NCBI RefSeq assembly: GCF_000731315.1
Contig: NZ_HG938353.1
Location: 992,001 to 1,056,000 of the forward strand
Source of the DNA: Neorhizobium galegae bv. orientalis str. HAMBI 540
GTDB taxonomy: Bacteria > Pseudomonadota > Alphaproteobacteria > Rhizobiales > Rhizobiaceae
DNA length: 64,000 nucleotides
Direction of reading: 5' to 3'
The position numbers and the translations under genes are program-made. The notes under the pieces were generated by a model that saw nothing but the letters and a program-made list of their open reading frames with translations, was not told the DNA's origin and searched no databases. Numbering within the stretch: position 1 is the stretch's first letter; each line of letters begins with the position of its first letter. This document shows, piece after piece, positions 9,672 through 18,825 of the stretch.

Positions 9672-9974
9672 CTAGTCCGGGCTCCACTCGCTGCCTGTGT
9701 CTTGGCTTCGGATGATACGGTAGCCGACGCTTTCCAGGAGTTGCTCGGCGTTCAGAAGCATCGCTGCGGTCACGAGGGCTGAATCCCGCACCGCGGCCTC
9801 CAGCCTCAGCTGGTCGAGGGCCAGAAGGTGAAGCCTGCGCACCGGCTGGTCGCCTTTTTCCAGCTTCCGCAGCTCGTCCGGCGGCAGATCCAGTTCCGAG
9901 GCAAGTTCCTTCTGCGTCAGTTTAAGTTGCTTCCGACGCCGGGCGAACTCTCTTCGGGGCACAACGGATTGCAT
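9672..9974 (-). CDS. Small XRE-type helix-turn-helix protein
   Basis: A 100-residue protein with a Cro/C1-type HTH at about residues 8-50 (REFARRRKQLKLTQKELAS, then LRKLEKGDQPV) and a short helical C-terminus. It may bind DNA as a dimer. No partner toxin or obvious target gene is adjacent, so it is not called an antitoxin. It precedes the rpsF promoter on the same strand, but operon membership is unlikely because rpsF has its own promoter. Confidence 0.7.
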   Translation of the reverse strand: MQSVVPRREFARRRKQLKLTQKELASELDLPPDELRKLEKGDQPVRRLHLLALDQLRLEAAVRDSALVTAAMLLNAEQLLESVGYRIIRSQDTGSEWSPD

Positions 9975-10081
9975 GGCTTCAGCGCGTCGCTCCGGATATG
10001 GAGGGCACTGATTAGCGGTCCTTTTGCGGGCCGGAGCAAGTCGCCTATTGGAGGTAGATGTCCTCCGGCCCTTGGCATTTG

Positions 10082-11125
10082 CTAGAGCGGCATAGGATAC
10101 TGTCGGTGGACCTTGGCGATGTCCGCGAAGACTTCGTCCGACAATGTCAGGTCGGCGGCGGCCATGTCGTGCTTCAGCTGTGCCATCGACGTCGCGCCGA
10201 CGATGATCGATGTCATGAAGGGACGCGACAGGCAGAAGGCGAGTGCCATCTGGGCGAGGTCGAGGCCGTGTTTGGCCGCGACCTCGATATAGGCCTTCAC
10301 TGCCGGCTCCTGATAGGGCGTCAGGCGGCCGCCGAGGTCCTTGTTGATCGTGGCGCGCGAGCCTTCCGGCCTTGCGCCGTTCTGGTACTTGCCAGTGAGG
10401 ATGCCGGCGGCGAGCGGCGAATAGGCCATCAGCCCGACATCCTCGTGGTGCGCGACCTCGGCGAGGTCAAGATCGAAGTGGCGATAGAGGAGATTGTATT
10501 CGTTCTGCAGCGAGGCGATGCGCGGCAGGGCCTTTTTCTCCGAAAGCCGCAGGTACTTCATCGCGCCCCAGGCGCTTTCGTTGGAAAGGCCGACGGCGCG
10601 CAGTTTGCCTTCCTTCACCAGTTCGCCGAGCGTTTCCAGGATCTCGGCGATTTCGGCCGCCGCCTTGTCGCGGTTCTGCTGCGAGACGTCGAAGGTCCAG
10701 GAATTGCGGAAATGGAAAGTGCCGCGGTTCGGCCAATGGATCTGGTAGAGGTCGAGATAATCGGTCTGCAGGCGGGTCAGGCTGGCGTCGACCGCCTGGC
10801 GGATGGTGGCGGGCTCGATGTCGCGCCCATCGCGGATATGCGGACGGCCGCTGCCGGCGATCTTCGTGGCGAGGACCAGGTCCTTGCGCTTGCCGCTCTT
10901 CTTCAGCCACGTGCCGATATATTCCTCGGTGCGGCCGTGGGTGGCGGGACTTACCGGCGTGGTTGGATAGAGCTCCGCGGTATCGAAGAAGTTGATGCCG
11001 TTCTCGAAGGCGTGGTCCATCTGCTCATGGGCTTCGGCTTCCGAATTCTGGGTACCCCAGGTCATGGTGCCAAGGCAGATTTCCGACACGGACAGGTCCG
11101 TGCGGCCGAGTTTTTTATACTTCAT
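10082..11125 (-). CDS. tas: NADP(H)-dependent aldo-keto reductase, Tas-like
   Basis: A 347-residue TIM-barrel oxidoreductase that closely resembles E. coli Tas as I recall it, with almost the same length. Family motifs are LGTMTWGTQNSEAEAHEQ near residue 18, the catalytic Asp and Tyr in FFDTAELYP, a lysine in ATKI, and LQTDYLDLYQIHWP. SNESAWG and a C-terminal NADP-binding region (IIVGATSMAQL) follow. The physiological substrate is unknown. It is transcribed divergently from fabD across 165 bp. Confidence 0.88.
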   Translation of the reverse strand: MKYKKLGRTDLSVSEICLGTMTWGTQNSEAEAHEQMDHAFENGINFFDTAELYPTTPVSPATHGRTEEYIGTWLKKSGKRKDLVLATKIAGSGRPHIRDGRDIEPATIRQAVDASLTRLQTDYLDLYQIHWPNRGTFHFRNSWTFDVSQQNRDKAAAEIAEILETLGELVKEGKLRAVGLSNESAWGAMKYLRLSEKKALPRIASLQNEYNLLYRHFDLDLAEVAHHEDVGLMAYSPLAAGILTGKYQNGARPEGSRATINKDLGGRLTPYQEPAVKAYIEVAAKHGLDLAQMALAFCLSRPFMTSIIVGATSMAQLKHDMAAADLTLSDEVFADIAKVHRQYPMPL

Positions 11126-11290
11126 GGAAATGAGATCCCGTTCTCAAAAAGTCGGCGGCACTCTAAGCCGGATTTGATGAAGCGCAAGGGGACAACAGGT
11201 TGTAAAAGGCCTCGAAAACCGCGCTGCCCTTGACTCTCCGGGCCGGAATGTGAATGGAGAGGCAAAACATAAGGGAAGGAAATCATCCCC

Positions 11291-12238
11291 ATGAGCACGA
11301 TCGCATTCACGTTCCCCGGCCAGGGCAGCCAGGCTGTCGGCATGGGCAAGGATCTGGCGGAGGCTTTTCCCGAAGCCCGCGCCGTCTTCGATGAAGTCGA
11401 CGAGGCGCTCGGCCAGAAGCTCTCCGACATCATGTGGAACGGCCCGGAAGAAACGCTGACGCTGACCGCCAATGCGCAGCCGGCGCTGATGGCGGTCTCG
11501 GTCGCAGCGATCCGGGTGATGGAAGCGCGCGGCCTGAAGCTCGCCGACAAGGTTGCCTTCGTGGCCGGCCATTCGCTCGGCGAATATTCGGCGCTGTGTG
11601 CCGCCGGCACATTCTCGCTGGCTGACACGGCGCGCCTCCTGCGCATCCGCGGCGATGCCATGCAGTCGGCGGTCCCGGTCGGGCAGGGCGCCATGGCGGC
11701 GATCATCGGCCTCGAACATGGCGACGTCGACGCGATCTGCGCTGCGGCCCGCGATGCCGGCGTCTGCCAGATTGCCAACGACAACGGTGGCGGCCAGCTC
11801 GTCATCTCCGGCTCCAAGGCGGCTGTCGAGAAGGCAGCCGGGCTTGCGACCGAAAAGGGTGCCAAACGCGCCATCATGCTGCCGGTCTCCGCACCCTTCC
11901 ACAGCGACCTGATGGCGCCGGCGGCCGACGCCATGCGTCACGCGCTCGACAAGGTGGAGAAGCATAATCCGGTCGTGCCGGTAATCGCCAACGTGCGCGC
12001 CGTGCCGGTCTATGACGCCGAAGAGATCGCCAAGCTGCTGGTCACCCAGGTGACGGGCCAAGTCCGCTGGCGCGAGACGGTGGAATGGTTCGGCGCCAAC
12101 GGCGTGACGACCCTATACGAGATCGGTTCGGGAAAAGTGCTGACCGGCCTTGCCCGTCGTATCGACAAGAATATCTCCGGCATTGCCGTCAACACGCCGG
12201 CCGATATCGAAGCCGCGCTCACAGCCATTCTCGGCTGA
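11291..12238 (+). CDS. fabD: Malonyl-CoA:ACP transacylase
   Basis: Transfers the malonyl group from CoA to acyl carrier protein for fatty-acid synthesis. The 315-residue protein has the N-terminal FPGQGSQ motif, catalytic Ser95 in GHSLGEYS, and the histidine in PVSAPFHS. fabG starts 28 bp downstream, so the two form an operon. A CTTGAC hexamer at 11229-11234 is a possible -35, but no good -10 is positioned after it. Confidence 0.97.
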   Translation: MSTIAFTFPGQGSQAVGMGKDLAEAFPEARAVFDEVDEALGQKLSDIMWNGPEETLTLTANAQPALMAVSVAAIRVMEARGLKLADKVAFVAGHSLGEYSALCAAGTFSLADTARLLRIRGDAMQSAVPVGQGAMAAIIGLEHGDVDAICAAARDAGVCQIANDNGGGQLVISGSKAAVEKAAGLATEKGAKRAIMLPVSAPFHSDLMAPAADAMRHALDKVEKHNPVVPVIANVRAVPVYDAEEIAKLLVTQVTGQVRWRETVEWFGANGVTTLYEIGSGKVLTGLARRIDKNISGIAVNTPADIEAALTAILG

Positions 12239-12266
12239 AACCAAAGACACGCGAAGGAACACGATC

Positions 12267-13004
12267 ATGTTTGATTTGACCGGCCGCAAGGCATTGGTGA
12301 CGGGCGCAACCGGCGGGCTGGGCGAAGAGATCGCCCGGATGCTGCACAGCCGAGGCGCCACCGTCGGCCTGCACGGCACCCGCGTCGAGAAGCTCGAGGC
12401 GCTGGCCTCCGAACTCGGCGAGCGCGTCAAGATCTTCCCGGCAAATCTCTCCGACCGCGCCGAAGTGAAGGCGCTCGGTGAGAAGGCCGAGGTCGAGCTC
12501 GAAGGGGTCGACATCCTGGTCAACAATGCCGGCATCACCAAGGACGGCCTGTTCGTGCGCATGAGCGACGACGACTGGGACAACGTCCTGGAAGTCAACC
12601 TGACGGCGGTCTTCCGCCTGACCCGCGAACTCACCCATCCGATGATGCGCCGCCGTTATGGCCGCATCATCAACATCACCTCGGTGGTCGGCGTCACCGG
12701 CAATCCGGGCCAGACCAATTACTGTGCCTCGAAGGCCGGCATGATCGGCTTCTCGAAGTCGCTCGCCCAGGAAATCGCCACCCGCAACGTGACGGTCAAT
12801 TGCGTGGCGCCGGGCTTCATCGACAGCGCGATGACCGGCAAGCTCAACGACAAGCAGAAAGAGGCGATCCTCGGCGCCATTCCGATGAAGCGCATGGGTG
12901 CCGGATCGGACATCGCGTCCGCGGTCCTTTATCTCGCCTCCAGCGAGGCTGGTTACGTCACCGGCCAGACCCTGCATGTCAACGGCGGCATGGCGATGAT
13001 CTGA
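12267..13004 (+). CDS. fabG: 3-oxoacyl-ACP reductase
   Basis: NADPH-dependent reduction of 3-oxoacyl-ACP in fatty-acid elongation. The 245-residue SDR protein starts at MFDLTGRKALVTGATGGLG; the longer open frame overlapping fabD is not used. The nucleotide motif TGATGGLG, NNAG, and the triad Ser139, Tyr152, Lys156 are intact. It sits between fabD and acpP. Confidence 0.97.
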   Translation: MFDLTGRKALVTGATGGLGEEIARMLHSRGATVGLHGTRVEKLEALASELGERVKIFPANLSDRAEVKALGEKAEVELEGVDILVNNAGITKDGLFVRMSDDDWDNVLEVNLTAVFRLTRELTHPMMRRRYGRIINITSVVGVTGNPGQTNYCASKAGMIGFSKSLAQEIATRNVTVNCVAPGFIDSAMTGKLNDKQKEAILGAIPMKRMGAGSDIASAVLYLASSEAGYVTGQTLHVNGGMAMI

Positions 13005-13291
13005 TTGAGTGCCGCCTTCAAGAAAACACGTTACAATCGGTTGTTGGCGGCTGTGCAATGGAACAAATTCTGGCTTTGCTGAACAGGGAAACCATGTTAA
13101 GCGGGCCATGACTGTGAATGGTCACCCTGATATGCAGGCCGTCATATTGCGTGAGCGCGATAGGATTGGAACCTGAAAAGGGGAGAACGGGTTTGCCCGC
13201 ATCGGCGCTGAACAAGCGGCGGTCGCAGGTTTTTAACAGGGTGCGGATGCCGATCGGGCATTCGATAAAGACAAAGGTCGAGGAAACCGAC

Positions 13292-13528
13292 ATGAGCGAT
13301 ATCGCAGAACGCGTTAAGAAAATTGTTATTGACCACCTCGGCGTCGACGCCGACAAAGTCGTCGAAGGCGCAAGCTTCATCGACGATCTTGGTGCGGACT
13401 CGCTCGACACCGTCGAACTGGTCATGGCTTTCGAGGAAGAATTCGGCGTTGAAATCCCCGACGATGCTGCCGATTCCATCCTGACCGTCGGCGACGCTGT
13501 GAAGTTCATCGAGAAGGCCCAGGCCTGA
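13292..13528 (+). CDS. acpP: Acyl carrier protein
   Basis: Carrier of growing acyl chains. The 78-residue acidic protein has the phosphopantetheine site Ser37 in LGADSLDT. The start ([10 protein letters not shown]) follows a GAGGAAAC-like ribosome site. The 287-bp gap after fabG indicates a separate promoter, as is usual for this abundant protein, though I could not fix it by eye. A stem-loop follows the gene. Confidence 0.98.
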   Translation: MSDIAERVKKIVIDHLGVDADKVVEGASFIDDLGADSLDTVELVMAFEEEFGVEIPDDAADSILTVGDAVKFIEKAQA

Positions 13529-13571
13529 TCGACCCGACATAGAGGGGATGACGTCGCAAGGCAGATCCCGA

Positions 13572-13597
13572 AAACGGCCCGCTTGTTCGGGCCGTTT
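13572..13597 (+). terminator. Stem-loop terminator after acpP
   Basis: Perfect 10-bp arms (13572-13581 and 13588-13597) with a 6-nt loop lie about 43 bp past the acpP stop. The 3' arm ends in TTT, but no longer T-run follows. It probably reduces read-through from acpP into fabF. Confidence 0.6.
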
Positions 13598-13656
13598 CAG
13601 CAATTGGGGCTTGGGCCCTGAAAAATCGAGAAAAATTATAGGGTAGGGCACTGGCG

Positions 13657-14919
13657 ATGAGACGGGTCGTTATCACCGGTACCGGCATGGTATCTCCTCT
13701 CGGATGCGGAACGGAAGTCAGCTGGTCGCGCTTGCTGGCCGGCGAAAATTCCGCCCGCGTCGTCACTGAATTCGAGGTCGAAGACCTTCCCGCAAAGATT
13801 GCCTGCCGCATTCCTGTCGGCGACGGCTCCGATGGCACGTTCAACGTGGACCAGTGGATGGAGCCGAAGGAACAGCGCAAGGTCGATCCCTTCATCATCT
13901 ACGGCGTGGCCGCCGCCGAGATGGCGCTCGAAGATGCCGGCTGGCATCCGAAGACCGACGAGGACCAGATCGCCACCGGCGTGCTGATCGGCTCGGGCAT
14001 CGGTGGCCTCGAAGGCATCGTCGAGGCAGGCTACACCCTGCGCGACAAGGGCCCGCGCCGCATTTCGCCATTCTTCATTCCCGGCCGGCTGATCAATCTT
14101 GTCTCCGGCCAGGTATCGATCCGCCACAAACTGCGCGGTCCGAACCACGCGGTCGTCACGGCCTGTTCCACCGGCGCGCACGCCATCGGCGATGCGGCCC
14201 GGATGATCGCCTTCGGCGATGCGGAGGTGATGGTCGCCGGCGGTGCGGAATCGCCGATCTGTCGTATTGCGCTGGCCGGCTTCGCTGCCTGCAAGGCGCT
14301 TTCGACCCAGCACAACGACGATCCGCAGAAGGCTTCGCGCCCCTATGACCGGGACCGCGACGGTTTCGTTATGGGCGAGGGCGCTGGCATCGTGGTTCTG
14401 GAGGAGCTGGAACATGCCAAGGCCCGCGGCGCCAAGATCTATGCGGAGGTGGTCGGCTACGGAATGTCCGGGGACGCCTTCCACATCACCGCGCCTTCGG
14501 AAGACGGCGACGGCGCATTCCGCTGCATGACCGCGGCGCTGAAGCGTGCGGGTATTTCGGCGTCGGACGTTGACTACATCAATGCCCACGGCACTTCGAC
14601 CATGGCTGATACGATCGAGCTCGGCGCAGTCGAGCGCCTGGTCGGCAATGCGGCCTCGAAGATCTCGATGTCGTCGACCAAGTCGGCGATCGGCCATCTT
14701 CTCGGTGCTGCCGGTGCGGTCGAGGCGATCTTCTCGGCGCTCGCCATCCGCGACAATATCGCGCCGCCGACGCTCAACCTCGACAATCCCGATGTCGAGA
14801 CGGCAATCGACCTGGTGCCGCACAAGGCCCGCAAGCGCGAGATCAACGTGGCGCTGTCGAACTCCTTCGGTTTCGGCGGCACCAACGCATCACTCGTGCT
14901 GCGCCGCTACGAGGCCTGA
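13657..14919 (+). CDS. fabF: 3-oxoacyl-ACP synthase II
   Basis: Condensing enzyme for fatty-acid elongation. The 420-residue protein has the active-site cysteine in VVTACSTGAHA (Cys170) and the two histidines in NAHGTSTM and SAIGHLLGAAG. A C-terminal FGFGGTNASLVL motif completes the family signature. The order acpP-fabF-mltG is conserved in alphaproteobacteria. Two strong stem-loops separate it from mltG. Confidence 0.97.
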   Translation: MRRVVITGTGMVSPLGCGTEVSWSRLLAGENSARVVTEFEVEDLPAKIACRIPVGDGSDGTFNVDQWMEPKEQRKVDPFIIYGVAAAEMALEDAGWHPKTDEDQIATGVLIGSGIGGLEGIVEAGYTLRDKGPRRISPFFIPGRLINLVSGQVSIRHKLRGPNHAVVTACSTGAHAIGDAARMIAFGDAEVMVAGGAESPICRIALAGFAACKALSTQHNDDPQKASRPYDRDRDGFVMGEGAGIVVLEELEHAKARGAKIYAEVVGYGMSGDAFHITAPSEDGDGAFRCMTAALKRAGISASDVDYINAHGTSTMADTIELGAVERLVGNAASKISMSSTKSAIGHLLGAAGAVEAIFSALAIRDNIAPPTLNLDNPDVETAIDLVPHKARKREINVALSNSFGFGGTNASLVLRRYEA

Positions 14920-14952
14920 TCTTTCTGGCTTGATCTCTGGCGCCCGATCTTT

Positions 14953-15022
14953 GGGGCCGAACTTTTCGGGCATGGATCGTTTCGGCCCCTGAAACATATG
15001 CCGGCTGGACTCGCGAGCCGGC
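14953..15022 (+). other. Two tandem stem-loops between fabF and mltG
   Basis: The first has perfect 9-bp arms (14953-14961, 14981-14989) and a 19-nt loop. The second has perfect 7-bp arms (15000-15006, 15016-15022) and a 9-nt loop. Neither is followed by a clear T-run. They lie in the 203-bp fabF-mltG gap and may limit read-through or stabilise fabF mRNA. Confidence 0.5.
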
Positions 15023-15122
15023 TCGTATCATCTTCTGGACCTGTTTTTCGCCGCATTGGTTGGCCAAACAGCGGGTTGCAAGTCTTTGAGTCTGTAGGGG
15101 GCGTTAACCCCGGGGGGCGCGG

Positions 15123-16316
15123 TTGAACGATACGAATCATGTCAGTGAACTGCCGCCCGGCAATGGCAGGGGGCCGATTATTCCGAAATCGCCGAACGAG
15201 GCCCTGAAGCCCGAACGTGTTCCGGAACCGCCCCGCCGTTCCAAGAAGGCGCGCAGCCAGGTCGTCATCTTCCTGAATTTCGTGATGACCATGGTCGTCG
15301 TTCTCTGCGTGATCGGGATTGCCGGCTTCTACTACATGATCTCGGCCTTCCAGCAGCCGGGCCCGCTCGAAGCCAATACTCATTTCATGGTCCGCCCCGG
15401 CAACGGGCTTGCGGAAATCGCCACCAATCTCGAGCGCAACGGCATCATCTCCGATGCGCGCGTCTTCCGCTACGTGACGGCGACCTACCTGCGCAAGGGC
15501 GACACGCTGAAGGCCGGCGAATACGAGATCAAGGCGCGCGCCTCCATGAAGGACATCATGGGTGTGCTGGAATCCGGCAAGTCGATCCTCTATTCGGTCG
15601 TCATGCCGGAAGGCCTGACGGTGCGTCAGATGATGCTGCGGCTCGCCGAAGATACGGTGCTCGAAGGCGACCTGCCGTCCGAACTGCCGGCCGAGGGAAG
15701 CTTGAGGCCCGATACCTACAAGTTCTCGCGCGGCAGCAAGCGTGCCGACATCATCCAGCAGATGCGGGTTGCGCAGCAGAAGATGGTCGACCAGATCTGG
15801 GAGCGCCGCGACCCGGACCTGCCGGTCAAGACCAGGGAAGAATTCGTCGTGCTCGCTTCGATCGTCGAGAAGGAGACCGGCAAGGAAGACGAGCGCGCCC
15901 ATGTGGCCTCCGTCTTCATCAACCGGCTGCAGCGCGGCATGCGCCTGCAATCGGACCCGACGATCGTCTACGGCATCTTCGGCGGCGAGGGGAAACCTTC
16001 CGACCGGCCGATCTTCAAGTCGGACCTTGCCAAGCAGACGCCCTACAACACCTACCAGATCAAGGGCCTGCCGCCGACGCCGATCTCCAATCCCGGCCGC
16101 GCGGCGCTGCAGGCCGTGGCCAATCCCTGGCGGACCAAGGACCTCTATTTCGTGGCCGACGGCACCGGCGGACATGTGTTCGCCGCGACGCTGGAGGAAC
16201 ACAATGCCAACGTCCGCCGTTGGCGTAGAATGGAATCCGAGCGTGCCGCCAACCCGGAAGTAGTGGACGGCCAGCCGGATGGCGACGAAGCGGAAAAGCC
16301 GCCGAAGAGCAACTGA
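15123..16316 (+). CDS. mltG: Endolytic transglycosylase MltG (YceG)
   Basis: Inner-membrane lytic transglycosylase that cuts nascent glycan strands and helps set their length. The 397-residue protein uses a TTG start at 15123. A cytoplasmic segment is followed by one membrane anchor (VVIFLNFVMTMVVVLCVIGI, near residues 46-70) and a LysM-like region. The YceG catalytic domain carries ASIVEKETG with the catalytic glutamate, and QSDPTIVYGI. The start is chosen because no ATG precedes the conserved N-terminal block. Confidence 0.94.
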   Translation: MNDTNHVSELPPGNGRGPIIPKSPNEALKPERVPEPPRRSKKARSQVVIFLNFVMTMVVVLCVIGIAGFYYMISAFQQPGPLEANTHFMVRPGNGLAEIATNLERNGIISDARVFRYVTATYLRKGDTLKAGEYEIKARASMKDIMGVLESGKSILYSVVMPEGLTVRQMMLRLAEDTVLEGDLPSELPAEGSLRPDTYKFSRGSKRADIIQQMRVAQQKMVDQIWERRDPDLPVKTREEFVVLASIVEKETGKEDERAHVASVFINRLQRGMRLQSDPTIVYGIFGGEGKPSDRPIFKSDLAKQTPYNTYQIKGLPPTPISNPGRAALQAVANPWRTKDLYFVADGTGGHVFAATLEEHNANVRRWRRMESERAANPEVVDGQPDGDEAEKPPKSN

Positions 16317-16349
16317 CCGCTTCCTTTAAAGCATGATCTGGAGACACCG

Positions 16350-17237
16350 ATGACATTGCAGTCCATGACCGGTTTTGCCCGCAGCGAAGGCACGAGCGGG
16401 CGCAACCGTTACGCATGGGAACTGCGCTCGGTGAACGGCAAAGGCCTCGACATGAGGCTGCGTCTGCCGCCCGGCCTCGAACGGCTGGAGCCGGATGTCC
16501 GCCGGCTGATCACGGAGAAATTTTCACGCGGCAATCTGCAGGCGACCCTCACCCTCACTGTTGCAGAAACCAAGGTGGAGGCGGTGCTGAACCGCGATGC
16601 GCTGGCTGCCGTGCTGGCGCTGCGTGCCGAACTCGGAGATCTCGTCGATCCGTCGCCGCTCAGGCTCGATACGCTGATGGGCATTCGCGGCCTGGTCGAC
16701 ATCCGCGAGGCGGAAGAAGACGAGGAGACGGTCGCGGCACGCGATACCGCGATCCTCACGAGCCTCGATGAGGCGATCGGCCATCTGCAGCGGATGCGCG
16801 AAGGCGAGGGGACGGCGCTTGCGGCCGTGCTGAAGAGCCAGGTCGCCCGCATCGCCGAGCTTGCCCAGGTTGTCGAAGCCGATCCTTCCCGCACGCCGGA
16901 GGAGATCGCCCGCAAACTCTCCTTCCAGCTCGCAGCGCTTCTCCAGGAGGCGCCGACCCTCGACCGCGACCGGCTGCATGCGGAGGCGGCGTTGCTTGCC
17001 ACCAAGGCGGACCTACGCGAAGAGATCGACCGACTGAAGGCCCATGTGGCGGCTGCCAACGAACTTATAGACAAGGGCGGCCCGGTCGGCCGGCGGCTTG
17101 ATTTCCTTGCACAGGAATTTAACCGGGAATCGAATACTATCTGTTCGAAGTCCAATTCGGCCGCGGTCACCTCCGCCGGAATCGAGTTGAAAGTCGTCAT
17201 CGACCAGTTCCGCGAACAGGTCCAGAATCTGGAGTAA
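16350..17237 (+). CDS. yicC: YicC family endoribonuclease-like protein
   Basis: A 295-residue YicC protein. The N-terminal motif LQSMTGFARSEG and the C-terminal block RRLDFLAQEFNREXNTICSK-type are diagnostic. E. coli YicC is reported to promote small-RNA turnover as an endoribonuclease; activity here is inferred. It lies 33 bp after mltG and 3 bp before gmk, an arrangement common in alphaproteobacteria. Confidence 0.94.
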   Translation: MTLQSMTGFARSEGTSGRNRYAWELRSVNGKGLDMRLRLPPGLERLEPDVRRLITEKFSRGNLQATLTLTVAETKVEAVLNRDALAAVLALRAELGDLVDPSPLRLDTLMGIRGLVDIREAEEDEETVAARDTAILTSLDEAIGHLQRMREGEGTALAAVLKSQVARIAELAQVVEADPSRTPEEIARKLSFQLAALLQEAPTLDRDRLHAEAALLATKADLREEIDRLKAHVAAANELIDKGGPVGRRLDFLAQEFNRESNTICSKSNSAAVTSAGIELKVVIDQFREQVQNLE

Positions 17238-17240
17238 GAC

Positions 17241-17921
17241 ATGAGCCCGGCCCCATCGTCCCAGGGCAAGCCGTCCTCGCCCGTGAAGATCGCCCGGCGC
17301 GGACTGATGCTGGTTCTTTCCTCGCCGTCGGGCGCCGGCAAGTCGACGATCGCCCGCAATCTTCTCGATGCGGATCGCAGCCTCGAAATCTCGATCAGCG
17401 TCACAACGCGGGCCAAGCGGCCGAGCGAGATCGCCGACAAGCACTATCATTTCATCACCGTGCAGCAATTCGAGAAGATGCGCGACGCCGGCGACCTGCT
17501 CGAATGGGCCGAGGTGCACGGCAATTTCTACGGTACCCCGCGCGAGCCCGTGGAACTGGCGATGAGCGAGGGCCGCGACATGCTGTTCGACATCGACTGG
17601 CAGGGCGCCCGTCAGCTGCAGGAAAAGATGGCGGCCGACGTCGTCTCGATCTTCGTGCTGCCGCCGACCATGACCGAGCTGCAGTCGCGCCTGCACCGCC
17701 GCGCCGAGGACTCGGAAGAAGTGATCCGCACGCGGCTCCTGAATTCCCGCGCCGAGATCGAGCACTGGCGTGAATACGACTACGTCATCGTCAACGACGA
17801 TCTCGACGAGGCTTTCGGGCATGTCAGCTGCATCGTCAACGCCGAACGCATCCGCCGCGACCGCCGCCACGGCCTGTTCGATTTCGTCAGCGAACTGCTG
17901 ACGGAAGAGCCGAAGCTTTAA
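17241..17921 (+). CDS. gmk: Guanylate kinase
   Basis: Phosphorylates GMP to GDP. The 226-residue protein has a 20-residue leader, then [17 protein letters not shown] (Walker A), the GMP-binding region ([11 protein letters not shown]), and [10 protein letters not shown]. The start is 3 bp after the yicC stop, so translation is probably coupled. The gene converges on a membrane-protein gene. Confidence 0.97.
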   Translation: MSPAPSSQGKPSSPVKIARRGLMLVLSSPSGAGKSTIARNLLDADRSLEISISVTTRAKRPSEIADKHYHFITVQQFEKMRDAGDLLEWAEVHGNFYGTPREPVELAMSEGRDMLFDIDWQGARQLQEKMAADVVSIFVLPPTMTELQSRLHRRAEDSEEVIRTRLLNSRAEIEHWREYDYVIVNDDLDEAFGHVSCIVNAERIRRDRRHGLFDFVSELLTEEPKL

Positions 17922-17952
17922 GCTATTCGAAGGTCAAGTTGCGGAGGAGCTC

Positions 17953-18408
17953 TCAGTGAGGCGGCTTCCAACAAAGCGTGGACAATGCAACGAAGCAGAC
18001 AGCCAGGAAGGCGATCACCGTGTTCGCCGCATGGGAGTATTCCCATTGCTGCCTCAGCGCTTGCCAATTTGCAGGAGCAACGGTCCAATTCTGCGTCGCC
18101 TGATTGGCCGGAAACGTCCAATGATAAAAGATGATGATCATCGCGGAAAAACAAGCGACGGCGGCCACGGAAAATCCGAGGGGCCGAGCCTGCGAGCGGA
18201 CGAAAAATGCGAGCACGATGTTGAGGATCAACGCAAGTGCCCATAACGCCCCGAGAGCGGCCCAGCCTCGGTAGATCCCCTGCACGGTGAAATACTCGGC
18301 CTGCGGCAAGTCAATCTTGTTGGGCAGAGCGGCAAGATGCGCTCCCGCCGGAATCAGCGTGAGCGCAGAGACGATGATTGCCAGAAACTGAACAGTTCTA
18401 ATCGCCAT
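17953..18408 (-). CDS. DUF1772-like four-helix membrane protein
   Basis: A 151-residue protein with four predicted membrane segments (about residues 7-26, 47-69, 77-96, 127-146). Between segments three and four lies a Trp-rich motif, HWTFPANQATQNWT, then WQALRQQWEYSHAAN. This matches DUF1772 (anthrone-oxygenase-like) proteins as I know them. No function is proposed. It is transcribed toward gmk and divergently from the MFS gene across about 420 bp. Confidence 0.65.
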   Translation of the reverse strand: MAIRTVQFLAIIVSALTLIPAGAHLAALPNKIDLPQAEYFTVQGIYRGWAALGALWALALILNIVLAFFVRSQARPLGFSVAAVACFSAMIIIFYHWTFPANQATQNWTVAPANWQALRQQWEYSHAANTVIAFLAVCFVALSTLCWKPPH

Positions 18409-18748
18409 GCAAGGCGTCCTCAGCTCTTAAATTCGAACGAGAGGGAACACCAAAGGTTCCCGGCAGGCTGAACGCTGCTGTCCATTCTGGATCCGAAGCG
18501 GAGAAAGATGCGGTGGTGGCTGGCCCCCCGGGACTTCAAAGACGGTCGTTGGCGGAAGTGGCGGCAAAAAAGAGCCTTGTCGAATTTAGTCGTCGGGTGT
18601 AACTGGCAAATATCGCGAAAAGCGACTGCTTCCCTTGATCCGCTCAGTGGCGGAGTAAACAGGTGGACGAATTGTCGTCCAGGTGGTCAAGCACACGCCA
18701 TTCATGCCCTTTCGAGCGTGGGTCGGCCAGCGTTCCCCAGAAAAGAAC
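18409..18748. other. Non-coding stretch upstream of the MFS exporter
   Basis: No convincing gene was seen in this 340-bp part of the gap. The open frame of the MFS gene extends back through it, but the residues look unrelated to any transporter. A CTTCAAA motif near 18535 resembles the anticodon loop of selenocysteine tRNA, but its flanks do not pair. Confidence 0.5.
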
Positions 18749-18766
18749 GCCTGACGTCCGTCAGGC
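18749..18766. promoter_or_regulatory. Palindromic operator candidate upstream of the MFS gene
   Basis: A perfect 8-bp inverted repeat (GCCTGACG at 18749-18756 with CGTCAGGC at 18759-18766) with a 2-bp centre lies 59 bp before the MFS start. Its size and position resemble a TetR-type operator, but no regulator gene adjoins it. Confidence 0.45.
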
Positions 18767-18825
18767 CTAATCGCGAGCGATGGCGCCCGGCGGCGCTTGC
18801 ATGCTCGCGTCCACCGGAGCGTGCC

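Noticed and set aside
11229..11257. fabD promoter starting at CTTGAC
   Set aside because: The -35 is perfect, but the expected -10 position reads GAATGG, so it is not reported as a promoter.
18520..18600. tRNA-Sec look-alike with a CTTCAAA loop
   Set aside because: The bases on either side of the putative anticodon loop do not pair (CGGGA against GACGG) and no acceptor stem or T-loop is visible.
18508..18825. Upstream extension of the MFS open frame
   Set aside because: The extra 106 residues lack transporter features, and the ATG at 18826 gives the standard N-terminus.
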